Shown: piece after piece, positions 26,414-35,439 of the stretch
Layout of the letters: the number at the start of each line of letters is the position of its first letter
How positions within the stretch are numbered: position 1 is the first letter of the stretch
Source: an uncultured Ruminococcus sp.
Lineage (GTDB): Bacteria > Bacillota > Clostridia > Oscillospirales > Ruminococcaceae
NCBI GenBank assembly: GCA_900543105.1
Contig: UQQA01000002.1
Coordinates: 3,755-67,754 of the forward strand
Length of the DNA: 64,000 bases
Reading direction: 5' to 3'
Program-made: the position numbers and the translations under genes
The notes under the pieces: model-generated
Database searches by the model: none
What the model saw: only the letters and a program-made list of their open reading frames with translations
Told to the model about the DNA's origin: nothing

Positions 26414-27894
26414 AATTTTGCCTCCTTTAAAAGTTTTCTTGCCGCTGTAACTCCGCTTTCCGCTTCGTCATCAGCCTTTGCAATGCCCGAGATACGTCCG
26501 CTGTTCGTGCTTTCGCTCTGTGAAGCACCGCCGTTTTGACGGTTAAAGCTCTGGTTCGAGAAGTCGAGTCCCATATAGGAAGCCGCCTCCGAGGGAGCAA
26601 CAACGTTCACATTCCGAACGTCAACGTTCTGTTTTGCAAAGCTTTCGGTAAGTGCTGCCGAGTTCGCTGCGAGTGCCTTGCCGACTTCTTCATTTGAAGC
26701 TGCGAGGACTACGGAAACCGCGCCCGATGTATCGGAAGTTACCTTAACTGCAACTTCGCCGAGGTTTTCGGGTTTGAGAACCACCACAAGCTCCCGGACT
26801 GCGCCGTTCTGCGTTGTTTCACTGACGCTCTGCGTTATCTGCCGGACTGCAAAATCTGCAAGCTGCTTGTAGACCTCAACTGTGTCTGTCGGTATCTCGA
26901 TATCAGCCAAAATATTCGTCTGAACGGGGTTCTGCGCCGTAAGGACAACGTTTGCCGCTGCCTGCTCTGCGCTGTTTTCGTCCGAGCCCGTGATAACTCT
27001 TATCTGCGCCGAAACATCGTTTATCCTTGCGAATGCGGCTGTCTTGTGGAACGCTGCAAAAGAGGTATCGGCTGAATTTGCGCTGTTATCATTGTAGAGT
27101 GCAAGCTTTAATGCGCTTTGGAAGCTTTCAAAGGAAGACAGATCGTTAAATTCCGTCTTATTTTCGAGGATAGACACTATCGTTTCGGCTTTCTGCGTTG
27201 GAGCGGTATCGGAGGAAAGAACTTCCGTCACCGAAGCTGCCTTTGCCGCTGCTTCAAAAGGGATCTCGTCAAGAATTTCCTCGTTTGTGCCGGCAGGCAT
27301 CATACCCATCATAGAAACGACTGCGTTTGCGAGAGCCGAAAGGTTGGTATCATCGCCCTCTGCAAGCTTTTTCAGCTCATCTGCGATCTCATCTGCCGAC
27401 TTTCCCTCGGAAAGACCCGTTTCAAGCACCGCCGAGATATCTCCGAGCGTAAGTGCAAGTCCCGTTTCTTCGTCCGAAACGAAATCTTCGCCGTCCTGCG
27501 AGGTCACGAACTTTATCATATTGGAAAGAATATTGATAACGTCGGTATTTTCATCATCGTTCTGCGAAGAGCTGTCCGAAGTGCCGTACATAAACTTTTC
27601 AGCCGCATTTCCGACCGAGAGCATCATTTTCACCGCTGCATCGATAACGCTTTTGTCTGCGTTGGAAACGTCCTGCGCAAGCTCCGAAACAAGCTTTGAA
27701 AAGGTGTTGTTATCCTCCGATGCATCTTCGGTAATGTCAACCTCCTGCGTGATATCGTCAACGGGTGTATTCGATGTTACAGCCGAGCCGAGAATGTCGC
27801 CAAAGCTTATTTCCGAAGCTGCGTTTGCATCGGTCGAACCGAAGGCGGGAGTATTTACGCCCATACCGATATTGAGAATGCTGCTTATATCCAT
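26398..27894 (-). CDS. fliK: Flagellar hook-length control protein FliK
   Basis: 498 residues. Acidic, Ala/Ser/Thr-rich N-terminal two-thirds act as the ruler in this family; the C-terminal domain (about 345-440) has ELVVVLKPENLGEVAVKV and ANSAALTESFAKQNVDV, the FliK substrate-switch domain. The ATG at 27894 is chosen because AAGGAGG lies 8 nt upstream; a GTG three codons earlier overlaps that ribosome site. It overlaps flgD by 16 nt. Confidence 0.9.
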   Translation of the reverse strand: MDISSILNIGMGVNTPAFGSTDANAASEISFGDILGSAVTSNTPVDDITQEVDITEDASEDNNTFSKLVSELAQDVSNADKSVIDAAVKMMLSVGNAAEKFMYGTSDSSSQNDDENTDVINILSNMIKFVTSQDGEDFVSDEETGLALTLGDISAVLETGLSEGKSADEIADELKKLAEGDDTNLSALANAVVSMMGMMPAGTNEEILDEIPFEAAAKAASVTEVLSSDTAPTQKAETIVSILENKTEFNDLSSFESFQSALKLALYNDNSANSADTSFAAFHKTAAFARINDVSAQIRVITGSDENSAEQAAANVVLTAQNPVQTNILADIEIPTDTVEVYKQLADFAVRQITQSVSETTQNGAVRELVVVLKPENLGEVAVKVTSDTSGAVSVVLAASNEEVGKALAANSAALTESFAKQNVDVRNVNVVAPSEAASYMGLDFSNQSFNRQNGGASQSESTNSGRISGIAKADDEAESGVTAARKLLKEAKLWLTA

Positions 27895-27907
27895 AATTTT
27901 CACCTCC

Positions 27908-28065
27908 TTTCAGTGGGGCGGGGAAGCCCCGCTGCAAATTCGCGCCACGCCTTGTTTCGCACGTTTGCGGTATAAATGAATTTACTGCCGCGAAGATAGT
28001 TTTGTTGTGCCGTCGATTCAATTCGGGTGGGAAGCCCCACTGCAAATCCACGCTATGCTTCGCAG
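27908..28065 (+). repeat. Composite intergenic repeat, copy 2 (about 160 bp, plus orientation)
   Basis: Lies in the 183-bp gap between fliJ and fliK. Plus strand: GGGAAGCCCCGCTGCAAATT plus CGCGCCACGC (27914-27943), a middle part with GCGAAGATAGTTTT and GTCGATTCAATT, then GGGAAGCCCCACTGCAAATC (28031-28050) and CACGCTATGC. The block order matches the minus-strand element at 22576-22745, so the two are inverted copies about 5 kb apart. Confidence 0.7.
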
Positions 28066-28077
28066 TGCTTTCCTGCC

Positions 28078-28515
28078 TTATCTGTATGTGCTGTTCATAA
28101 CGTATTCGGAAATGAACTGTTCTTCCGCTTTCTGCACCTTGAATTTGTATTCTTCAAGCTGCTTTTCTTCGAGCTTTTCGAGGGAGGAGACCTCCTTTGT
28201 CGCATCGATAACAACACCGAGCTGACGCTGTACCTTTTTCTCCATTTCATCTATTGAATTTTCAAGCTCCTTTATCTGCATACGGAGCGACTGGTGATAG
28301 CTTTTGAACATCGTTATCTGCATTACGGTTATGCCCTTGCCCGAAAGCTCCCTGAACTCATCCGCCGAGCGTTTGAGCTTGGCTTCGAGCTGCATTTTTT
28401 CCTCCTGCATCTGCTGCTGCTGCATTCGCAGGTGAGCGAGATTGTTCTTTTCTCTGTCAAGCACCTGTTTTTTATAACCCATAAGCTTGTTTAGTGAAAA
28501 TTCAAACCGCTTCAA
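28078..28515 (-). CDS. fliJ: Flagellar export protein FliJ
   Basis: 145-residue, almost wholly helical coiled-coil protein (MKRFEFSLNKLMGYKKQVLD, then heptads rich in E/K/Q/L). FliJ is the central stalk of the FliI ATPase ring and escorts export chaperones. It stands 20 nt after fliI in the standard fliF-G-H-I-J-K order. Sequence identity in this family is low; order and coiled-coil character carry the call. Confidence 0.88.
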   Translation of the reverse strand: MKRFEFSLNKLMGYKKQVLDREKNNLAHLRMQQQQMQEEKMQLEAKLKRSADEFRELSGKGITVMQITMFKSYHQSLRMQIKELENSIDEMEKKVQRQLGVVIDATKEVSSLEKLEEKQLEEYKFKVQKAEEQFISEYVMNSTYR

Positions 28516-28535
28516 GAATGATTACCTCCAAGGAG

Positions 28536-29840
28536 TTATTTTACAGCTTCTTCGAGCAGCTTCAGCGTTTCGTCAAAGGAGAATGCCTCGTCCGTTTTCT
28601 GCTGTAAAAATGCATTTATCTTGTCTATTTTTCTTATCGCTTCATCGAGCGCGGGGTTTGTGCCCTTTTTGTATGCGCCGATCGAAACGAGGTCGTAGTT
28701 TGCGTTATAGACCGAGAGGAGATTTCGCAGCTTTGCAGCGTTGTCCTTGTGCTTTTGGTCGGCGATCTCAGACATAAGTCGCGAAACCGATTCGAGTATC
28801 TCTATCGCAGGATAGTGGTTCTTTGCCGCTACCTTACGGGAAAGAATGATATGACCGTCAATGATACCTCTGACCGTATCGGAGATAGGCTCGTTGGTAT
28901 CGTCGCCCTCAACGAGAACGGTGTAGATGCCCGTTATCGAGCCTTTTTCAAAATTGCCCGCTCTTTCGAGCAGCTTCGGCATAGTGGTGTAAATTGACGG
29001 CGTATAGCCTCTTGCTATAGGCGCTTCGCCAGTTGCAAGACCTATCTCACGCTGTGCCATAGCATATCGTGTGAGCGAATCCATCATCAGCAGGACGTTT
29101 TTGCCCTGATCCTTGAAGTATTCCGCAATAGCCGTGGCGGTCATGGGACATTTATTTCTCATCATCGAGGGCTGATCGGAGGTCGCAACGACAAGGACTG
29201 ACCTTGCCATTCCCTTTTCCCCGAGGTCACGCTCGATGAATTCAAGCACCTCTCGTCCACGCTCTCCTACGAGAGCGATAACGTTGATATCGGCTTCGAC
29301 TTCTCTCGCTATCATACCGAGGAGCGTCGATTTTCCGACACCCGAGCCTGCGAAGATACCCATACGCTGACCTCTGCCTATTGTGAGCAGACCGTCTATC
29401 GCCTTTACGCCGAACGGGATAATATCGTCGATCCTCGGTCGGGTGAGCGGATTTACGGGGTTTCCTGCAATGGGGTAGCTGTCTGTGGTATGTATCGAAC
29501 CTTTGCCGTCTATCGGTTCGCCGATAGCGTTGATGATCCGTCCGACGAGTGCATCGCCCGTTCTGACTTCAAGCTGTCTGCCCGTATTGTCAACTATCGA
29601 TCCGGGTCCTATGCCGTCGATGTCGGTATACGGCATCAGCACGACCTTTCCCTCGTTGAAGCCGACCGCTTCGCCGTAAATGAACTCGTCCGAGCCTTTG
29701 CGGAATATGCGGCAGACATCGCCGATGTTACATTCGGGACCCGTGGCTTCAACAGTCATACCGATGATCTTTTCAATTTTTCCCATGTGCCTGTAAAGAT
29801 CGGCATTTTTGACGTTTTCACGGATAGCGTTAAAGTTCAT
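28536..29840 (-). CDS. fliI: Flagellum-specific ATPase FliI
   Basis: 434-residue ATPase of the flagellar type III exporter, related to F1-beta. Walker A GIFAGSGVGKSTLLGMI near residues 162-178, the VALVGERGREVLEFIERDLG segment, Walker B VLLMMDSLTRYAMAQREIGL near 250-270 and TGEAPIARGYTPSI. All catalytic motifs are intact. Confidence 0.97.
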   Translation of the reverse strand: MNFNAIRENVKNADLYRHMGKIEKIIGMTVEATGPECNIGDVCRIFRKGSDEFIYGEAVGFNEGKVVLMPYTDIDGIGPGSIVDNTGRQLEVRTGDALVGRIINAIGEPIDGKGSIHTTDSYPIAGNPVNPLTRPRIDDIIPFGVKAIDGLLTIGRGQRMGIFAGSGVGKSTLLGMIAREVEADINVIALVGERGREVLEFIERDLGEKGMARSVLVVATSDQPSMMRNKCPMTATAIAEYFKDQGKNVLLMMDSLTRYAMAQREIGLATGEAPIARGYTPSIYTTMPKLLERAGNFEKGSITGIYTVLVEGDDTNEPISDTVRGIIDGHIILSRKVAAKNHYPAIEILESVSRLMSEIADQKHKDNAAKLRNLLSVYNANYDLVSIGAYKKGTNPALDEAIRKIDKINAFLQQKTDEAFSFDETLKLLEEAVK

Positions 29841-29856
29841 TCGGGTTATCTCCTCG

Positions 29857-30708
29857 TCATTCCTCGCCCCTTGTATTCTTCATTATCTCTTTGAGGAATT
29901 CAAGCTGGGTCGGAACGGAAGCATCAAGTATCTCTTCGCCGTTGTCGAGGATAACAGTGCCGTCCTCAGCATCGGGAAGAATTTCTATTTCAATATCTTT
30001 GATATAAGGAATTATCTGTTTGATGAGCTTTGCATCGGTCTTGATTTTTTTTGAAACCTCACCCTGCGCAAGCGAAATTTTTATGTAGTCGGAGTTGCGG
30101 AAGCTTTTTGCGGCATTTTCGATGATGCTTTCAATGACCTCGGGGTTGACCTTGAGTTCCTCGCCCGTGATCTTTTCAAGCATTTCGCACATCGTTTCGC
30201 GCATTTCGTTCTCGTTGTCGATGAAGTACGCGTCCTTGTGCGAATTTATATCGGAGAGAAGCTGTGCTGACGCATCGACGTACTTTCTGCACTTTTCGAG
30301 CGACTGCTTTTTGCCCTCGTCATAGCCTTCTTTGAAGCCCTCGGCTTTCGCCTTTTCCTTTAAGATAGCACACTCCTTGTTTGCCTTTTCGATAACTGCG
30401 GCAGTGGTTGCCTTAGCGTCCTCAGCGATGCTTTTCGCTTCAAGCTTTGCATTTTCGATTATCTCACGCCGTGCGGCTTCCGTTCTTATGCGGTAATCCT
30501 CGACTGCCGCCGCGACCTGACGATCGACTGCGGCGCGGAACTCCGCTTCCTTAGCGGCGGCTTCCCTCTGCTTCTGCTGTTCAAGCTCTTCGCGCGAAGG
30601 AGCTTCCTGCCCGACGTTCTCCTCACCCGGAAGAATGACGGTATTATCGATCTTGACGGGTTGGGAAGCGCCATAGCTGTACGACTGGGATTTGTATATT
30701 TTAAGCAA
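29857..30708 (-). CDS. fliH: Flagellar assembly protein FliH
   Basis: 283 residues. Disordered N-terminus, long alanine/glutamate-rich coiled coil (about 40-130), and a C-terminal V-ATPase-E-like domain (DASAQLLSDINSHKDAYF to the end). Regulates FliI and tethers it to the export gate. The likely start is TTG at 30708, which overlaps the fliG stop (TAATTG-type junction), suggesting coupled translation. Confidence 0.88.
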   Translation of the reverse strand: MLKIYKSQSYSYGASQPVKIDNTVILPGEENVGQEAPSREELEQQKQREAAAKEAEFRAAVDRQVAAAVEDYRIRTEAARREIIENAKLEAKSIAEDAKATTAAVIEKANKECAILKEKAKAEGFKEGYDEGKKQSLEKCRKYVDASAQLLSDINSHKDAYFIDNENEMRETMCEMLEKITGEELKVNPEVIESIIENAAKSFRNSDYIKISLAQGEVSKKIKTDAKLIKQIIPYIKDIEIEILPDAEDGTVILDNGEEILDASVPTQLEFLKEIMKNTRGEE

Positions 30709-31711
30709 TTATCTCGTCCTCTCCGCCCTTGCCGATAACAAGCTCGCCCTCTTCTTCGAGGTGTCTTATGATGCCGACAATTCTCTGCTGAGCTTCGTCA
30801 ACGTCACGCATACGAACGTTATGCAGATATTCGATCTCCTGCTGAATGGATTCCTGCATTCTCTGCGGCATATTCGCATAGAGAGCCGCTGCGACCTCGG
30901 CGTTCGAGCCTTTGATCGCGATAGCGAGATCCTTCGCTTCGACATCTCTGATAAAACGCTGAATGGACATAGAGTCGAGTCCGAGAATATCCTCGAATAC
31001 GAACATCTTCTTCTTGATCTCTTCAACAAGTGCGGGATCTTTCGAGGAGAGTTCGTCGAAGATGTGCTTTTCTGTTCCTCTGTCGACCTTGTTGAGGATA
31101 TCGGCAACAAAGTTTACGCCGCCGACCGTAGTAAGATCCATAGAAACGACTGCGGCAAACTTTCTTTCGAGTGTTTCTTCAATAGAATGAATGGTTTCAG
31201 GCGAAGCCGATTCCATTTTCGCGATCCTTTCAACGACTTCGACCCGCTTTTCCTTAGGCAGTTCCTGAAGCACGGCGGAAGCCTGCTCGGACTTGACATA
31301 AGAAAGCACAAGGGCGATAGTCTGCGGATTTTCGTTCTGAATGATAGCAAGCAGGTTCTTGTAGTCGGATTTTCTGACGAACTCGAACGCTTTCGTCTGC
31401 ATCGACTTGGAAACACGCTCCATGAGCTTGTTTGCCTGTTCAACACCATAAGCCTTTTCAAGAATACTTCTTGCATATTCAATGCCGCCCTCGGAGATAA
31501 CTTTCTGGGTAAGGCAAAGCTCGTAGAATTCGTTCAGAGTCGAATCAACGATATTAGCCTCAAGGTAAGGCAGGCTTGAAATTTCGTATGTGAGCTTTTC
31601 AACATCATCATCGGAAAGGCGTTTGTAAACGTAGGCAGCATTTTCAGCGCCGATCGATGTAACAACGACCGCAGCCTTTTGCAGGTTTGTAAGTTCTTGG
31701 ATATCAGGCAT
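30701..31711 (-). CDS. fliG: Flagellar motor switch protein FliG
   Basis: 336-residue rotor protein that contacts MotA. N-terminal LTNLQKAAVVVTSIG, middle domain EHPQ-like segment and C-terminal charged helix region (VFEDILGLDSMSIQRFIRDVEAKDLAIAIKG; charged residues for torque). Follows fliF by 3 nt and overlaps fliH by 8 nt. Confidence 0.96.
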   Translation of the reverse strand: MPDIQELTNLQKAAVVVTSIGAENAAYVYKRLSDDDVEKLTYEISSLPYLEANIVDSTLNEFYELCLTQKVISEGGIEYARSILEKAYGVEQANKLMERVSKSMQTKAFEFVRKSDYKNLLAIIQNENPQTIALVLSYVKSEQASAVLQELPKEKRVEVVERIAKMESASPETIHSIEETLERKFAAVVSMDLTTVGGVNFVADILNKVDRGTEKHIFDELSSKDPALVEEIKKKMFVFEDILGLDSMSIQRFIRDVEAKDLAIAIKGSNAEVAAALYANMPQRMQESIQQEIEYLHNVRMRDVDEAQQRIVGIIRHLEEEGELVIGKGGEDEIIA

Positions 31712-31714
31712 TGC

Positions 31715-33340
31715 TTACTCCTCCGTTTCGTCTTTCATCCAGTTTTTAAGCAGCTGAGCCACAATTTCGGGGCTGTTCTTCGCAAAGTCGCTGATCTCTC
31801 TGCGGATAGCGACCTCTTTGGTGTCTTCTTCCACCGAGAGACTCGGGATATCGGCAGGACTTGTGCCGTCGAGATCCATTGTGAACGTATCGACGATAGG
31901 TTCGCCGTCCGCACCTGCAAGTGCTTCGGAAGCAAGTATCTGCTGCTCGAATTTTTCCCTCTTATTCTTGGCGCTTCTCGAAGTGATGATAAGCACAACG
32001 ACAACAACGATAAGAAGAATGAGAAGAATTGCTGCCGCAGCAATAAGCTGATTGAGCGTAAGACCGAAGAGGTAAACGGGAGCTGTATCGGTTGCAATAT
32101 CCGTGCCGAATTTCGGGAAGTTGGTGACCGTAACAACGTCCTGCGCAACGGTCGGATTTACGCCGCCTGCGTTCGCAACGAGGTTCACAAGGTCAAGTCT
32201 TTGCGCTTCGGAGATATAGTCCGTGTAAACGACAGTCGAAATGGAAAGTCCGTCAATAGTGTAGCCTGCCTTTTCAATCTGTTCTTTGTATGTATCGACA
32301 AGGTATGTGTTGGAAACGGAATTTTCCGTCCAAGCTCCCGTGCCGTTAGTATCACCCGTCGGGTAGGTATCGTCAGCATTCGTTTCAACGCCGACAACGC
32401 CGCCGTCAGCGGTAGTTCCGCCCGAGGCTTCGGACGCATCACCGTGCTGGAGAACGCCCGTGTTGCCGTTTCCGTCAGCCGAATAGTCGGTGTTTTCGGA
32501 AACCTTTTTATCAAAATTGAGTACCATATTTACCGCAACGGATACTCCGTCATCGCCGTAAACAGGCATAAGAAGTTCAAGCACCTTGTTCTTTATTGAA
32601 TTTTCAAGATTTGTCTTGAAAGCGAATTTTCTTGTTTCATCGGCAACAACATCTATCTCGTTCTCACCCTCGATCTGCGGTATGCCATATCCGTCAACGA
32701 TGCTGATATTCTCATCGGTAAGACCGACGCAGCCGTTTCTGACAGTGCTTCTTATACCGACTATCTGCTTGTCCGTAAGCTTGTAGTCGGGGTTAAGATA
32801 AACCGTGACCGAAGCGGTCGGGTCCTGACGCAGCGAGGAGATGACCGTGTTCTTCTGCTCGGGGATAGATATCGTGACCGTAGCTTTCTGAACTCCCTCG
32901 AATGTTCCGACAATAGCACTCAGACGCTCTTCAAGAGCCATTCGCGCATATTCTCTCTCCTGCGAGGAGGTGGTGAACATATCTATATTGTTTGTATAAA
33001 GATTGTAGTTGATGGTACTCTTCGGATAGCCTTTCATAGCCATTTCCATGGTAAGAACGTTCTCCGTTCCGGCAGGTACCATTATCGTGCCGCCGCTTTT
33101 GAGCGTGACATCGTAGCCAAGGTCTTGTATCGCAGTTACGATCTCTGAAGCCTCGTTCGCTTCAAGTCCCTCAAAAAGGACGGTATAATCCTTTTTATTC
33201 AGGATTATAACCACGATCGCAGCGATAAGAACTATCGCAACGAGTATCGCTATGTATGCTATCTTCCTTTTCTTCTCCTGGGCAGCCCAGAACTGCTTGA
33301 ACGAAGTTGAAAGCTTTGAAAGCTGTTCCTTCATATCCAT
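31715..33340 (-). CDS. fliF: Flagellar MS-ring protein FliF
   Basis: 541 residues with membrane helices near residues 28-47 and 440-465 and a large ring-building region between them, including FEGLEANEASEIVTAIQDLG and ARMALEERLSAIVGTFEGVQ. The C-terminal tail (about 500-541) binds FliG. A Gly/Ser/Thr/Asp-rich insertion near 300-345 is typical of the variable stretch. First large structural gene after fliE. Confidence 0.96.
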   Translation of the reverse strand: MDMKEQLSKLSTSFKQFWAAQEKKRKIAYIAILVAIVLIAAIVVIILNKKDYTVLFEGLEANEASEIVTAIQDLGYDVTLKSGGTIMVPAGTENVLTMEMAMKGYPKSTINYNLYTNNIDMFTTSSQEREYARMALEERLSAIVGTFEGVQKATVTISIPEQKNTVISSLRQDPTASVTVYLNPDYKLTDKQIVGIRSTVRNGCVGLTDENISIVDGYGIPQIEGENEIDVVADETRKFAFKTNLENSIKNKVLELLMPVYGDDGVSVAVNMVLNFDKKVSENTDYSADGNGNTGVLQHGDASEASGGTTADGGVVGVETNADDTYPTGDTNGTGAWTENSVSNTYLVDTYKEQIEKAGYTIDGLSISTVVYTDYISEAQRLDLVNLVANAGGVNPTVAQDVVTVTNFPKFGTDIATDTAPVYLFGLTLNQLIAAAAILLILLIVVVVVLIITSRSAKNKREKFEQQILASEALAGADGEPIVDTFTMDLDGTSPADIPSLSVEEDTKEVAIRREISDFAKNSPEIVAQLLKNWMKDETEE

Positions 33341-33377
33341 TTACGAATTTTCCTTCCCGAATCAAAGATAAAATGGC

Positions 33378-33689
33378 TTACATTGAGATCTGGAGGACCT
33401 GATTGTAAGCATCAACAGCGGCATTCTTTACCGCAACGAAGGTCTCGACAGCTATCGAAGCCTTTGTCATATTGTTATAAATAGTGTGGAGATCGTCAAT
33501 TTCGCCCTGCATAAGCTTTACAGCATCGATGTTGGTCTGCTGCTGGGTCTCCTGAACGTCATTGAAAACCTCCCTGAAAACATCGGAGAACTGAGGCGAG
33601 CTTTCGGTGATCTCCTTTACCTGCCCGTTCTCGTTGTCAAAAACTGACTGTACGGGTGAGATCGCACCCGAGATAGGAACTATAAACAT
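33378..33689 (-). CDS. fliE: Flagellar hook-basal body protein FliE
   Basis: 103-residue rod base protein connecting the MS ring to the rod. FSDVFREVFNDVQETQQQTN, the MQGEIDDLHTIYNNMTKASI region and the C-terminal FVAVKNAAVDAYNQVLQISM are typical. Located between flgC and fliF as usual. Confidence 0.94.
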   Translation of the reverse strand: MFIVPISGAISPVQSVFDNENGQVKEITESSPQFSDVFREVFNDVQETQQQTNIDAVKLMQGEIDDLHTIYNNMTKASIAVETFVAVKNAAVDAYNQVLQISM

Positions 33690-33717
33690 ATCTTTATCTG
33701 CCTTTCTTTATATGGCG

Positions 33718-33750
33718 TGAACCTGCCGCAAGAGCTTCCCCGCTTTACTT
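33718..33750 (-). repeat. Degenerate single box of the intergenic repeat
   Basis: Between flgC and fliE the minus strand reads GCGGGGAAGCTCTTGC-GGCAGGTTCACGCC, resembling one box of the repeats at 22576-22745 and 27908-28065. Similarity is modest and assessed by eye. Confidence 0.35.
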
Positions 33751-34236
33751 TCCATTAAGGGACATTGCCTTTGTGAGCATAGCCTTTACTGCGGAAATGG
33801 CAGAAGCGTTCGCTTCGTAACAGCGCTGCGCAGCGAGAAGATCCATCTGCTCCTTGCTGTTGTCAACGTTGCTCTGGTAAATGTATCCGTCCTCGTCCGC
33901 AAGCGGATTATCGGGGTCGTAAACGGGAACGAACGGCGCATCATCGTCAATTATCTGCGCAACGGTCACGCCCGAGTATCTGTATTTGTTCTTGTGTGAG
34001 AGATAATATGTGCCACGGGAATACTTCGGACCGTCGTCCTCGTTATTGAACTTGTCCAACTCCTCGCTGAAAGTCTTCTTTTCGGAGAAAACAACAAGCT
34101 GACGGCAGTACGGATCTTCGCCGACCGATGTGTTGTAAGTACCCTGATTGGCGATATTCTGCGAGATGATATCCATTCGGAGCCTTTGCGCCGAAAGTGC
34201 AGAGCCGCCTATATCGAGTGAATTCAAGAATGACAT
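33745..34236 (-). CDS. flgC: Flagellar rod protein FlgC
   Basis: 163-residue proximal rod subunit. N-terminal LDIGGSALSAQRLRMDIISQ and NIANQGT, then DDAPFVPVYDPDNPLADEDG and the C-terminal EQMDLLAAQRCYEANASAIS helix, all standard. Follows flgB by 25 nt. Confidence 0.95.
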   Translation of the reverse strand: MSFLNSLDIGGSALSAQRLRMDIISQNIANQGTYNTSVGEDPYCRQLVVFSEKKTFSEELDKFNNEDDGPKYSRGTYYLSHKNKYRYSGVTVAQIIDDDAPFVPVYDPDNPLADEDGYIYQSNVDNSKEQMDLLAAQRCYEANASAISAVKAMLTKAMSLNGK

Positions 34237-34261
34237 TTATGTACCTCCAAAGCCGACGGCG

Positions 34262-34642
34262 TTACTTGGTTATCGCCGTGCGTATCATCGAATAGTTGTT
34301 GTTCATCTGATCCATAAGTGCGCTGTACTGATACTGAACATCGGCAAGATCGAGCTGTTCCTTTTCGATATCGACATTGTTGCCGTTCAGAAGTTGGTTG
34401 GTGTTGGTCTCATAAGTCGTTGCGACCTTGAGTGAGACCTTGCCGCTTTCGTTATCGGTCGGCGTATGGTAGCTGCACTTGCACATCTCTTCTTTGAGCA
34501 CAAGTCCAAAGTTTACGGTTTTTGCTTTATAATCGGGCGTGGAAACATTGGCGATATTGTTTGAGATAACACGCTGTTTATACCACGCCGCATCGAGCGT
34601 CTGCTCGGAAAGGGTCTGAAGCTTATTATCAAAAAGTCCCAC
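34262..34642 (-). CDS. flgB: Flagellar rod protein FlgB
   Basis: 126-residue proximal rod subunit and first gene of the operon. Motifs: LSEQTLDAAWYKQRVISNNI, ANVSTPDYKAKTV and C-terminal VQYQYSALMDQMNNNYSMIR. The start is GTG at 34642, because AGGAGG lies 7 nt upstream; reading could extend 18 codons further but without a ribosome site. The promoter at 34731-34759 lies about 90 bp upstream. Confidence 0.94.
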   Translation of the reverse strand: MGLFDNKLQTLSEQTLDAAWYKQRVISNNIANVSTPDYKAKTVNFGLVLKEEMCKCSYHTPTDNESGKVSLKVATTYETNTNQLLNGNNVDIEKEQLDLADVQYQYSALMDQMNNNYSMIRTAITK

Positions 34643-34730
34643 GATATACCTCCTATGTTGGTCTGATTCGCTGACTGTTCTTTCGGAAAATGGCAAACCA
34701 CCCCTTTAAAGGGTATAGTACACCATTCAT

Positions 34731-34759
34731 AGTATATACCTTTTTAATAAAAATTTCAA
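34731..34759 (-). promoter_or_regulatory. Main promoter of the flagellar operon
   Basis: Minus strand TTGAAA (34754-34759), 17-nt spacer, TATACT (34731-34736). This is a sigma-A-type promoter, not sigma-28. Transcription would begin near 34724. A palindrome CCCTTTAAAGGG lies in the early leader (about 34702-34713) and could be a regulator site. No other gene start lies between it and flgB. The rest of the gap to 34937 is AT-rich with nothing else recognised. Confidence 0.8.
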
Positions 34760-34937
34760 GAGTTATCGCAAAATTTATATCTACAGCGGTAACAATTTTT
34801 TATTATTAAATCTATGAATTTTTTCCAAAAACGACAAAGCGTCTGCTTTTAGTTATAAATTTTTGCCGTTTCATAGTCGTTGTTTTGTATATTTTTAACA
34901 ACAATGTACCAAAAAGCTTATTATTGACAGATAATAG

Positions 34938-34981
34938 AAAAAACACAAAGTACACACGATATCCGTGTATAGCTTTGTGTT
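34938..34981 (-). terminator. Terminator of the PilZ-ParA-ComFB operon
   Basis: Minus strand hairpin with arms ACACAAAG and CTTTGTGT enclosing a second ACACGG/CCGTGT-like stem, followed by TTTTTTCT. It adjoins the stop codon of the ComFB-like gene. Confidence 0.8.
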
Positions 34982-35427
34982 TATATATGTTTTGGAAGAG
35001 TACGCCGCGCAATGGCAAGTCTTACCATTTCATTTGTGACACTGCGGGTATATTTTTTCTTCATTTCGTCTGCTTTTTTCTTGTCCTGCGGCGTTCTGAC
35101 CCTGCAGGAGAGGTACGGAACAGCGTCAAGAGCGTCCGCCATTGCCTCGGCGAAGCATCTGTCGCAGGTACAGCAGTTGAATCTCTTCAATGCTATCGGC
35201 AAAAGCTCGGTTATAAGCTCGGAGCTGACGCAGATCTCGGCAGCCTCGCTCTCTTTCGTCTTAGGCTCGGCTTTTTCGGCGGCTTTCTGCGTGTTCGTGT
35301 GCATTTCTATGACAGACTGCTTGAACTCGTTATCGATTATCGGGTTGGTCGCAGTGCTTTTTCCCGTTAAAAGCTTCATAACAGCATCGGTCTTGTGCGT
35401 GACCTTTGCTGCGGTGCTGCCTGCCAT
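34981..35427 (-). CDS. ComFB-domain-like protein
   Basis: 148 residues. The first about 75 are charged and probably disordered; the second half has ITELLPIALKRFNCCTCDRC, followed by FAEAMADALDAVPYLSC, which fits the late-competence ComFB domain pattern (helical, with clustered Cys here). ComFB-type proteins have been linked to cyclic-di-nucleotide binding in cyanobacteria; that link is family knowledge and not visible in the residues. It is third in an operon with a PilZ protein and a ParA ATPase next to the flagellar operon, which suggests a regulatory role in motility. Domain call moderate. Confidence 0.65.
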   Translation of the reverse strand: MAGSTAAKVTHKTDAVMKLLTGKSTATNPIIDNEFKQSVIEMHTNTQKAAEKAEPKTKESEAAEICVSSELITELLPIALKRFNCCTCDRCFAEAMADALDAVPYLSCRVRTPQDKKKADEMKKKYTRSVTNEMVRLAIARRTLPKHI

Positions 35428-35439
35428 ACAAATTCCTCC

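Noticed and set aside
34731..34759. Sigma-28 promoter for the flagellar operon
   Set aside because: The sequence fits sigma-A (TTGAAA-17-TATACT); no TAAA-N15-GCCGATAA-like site was found.
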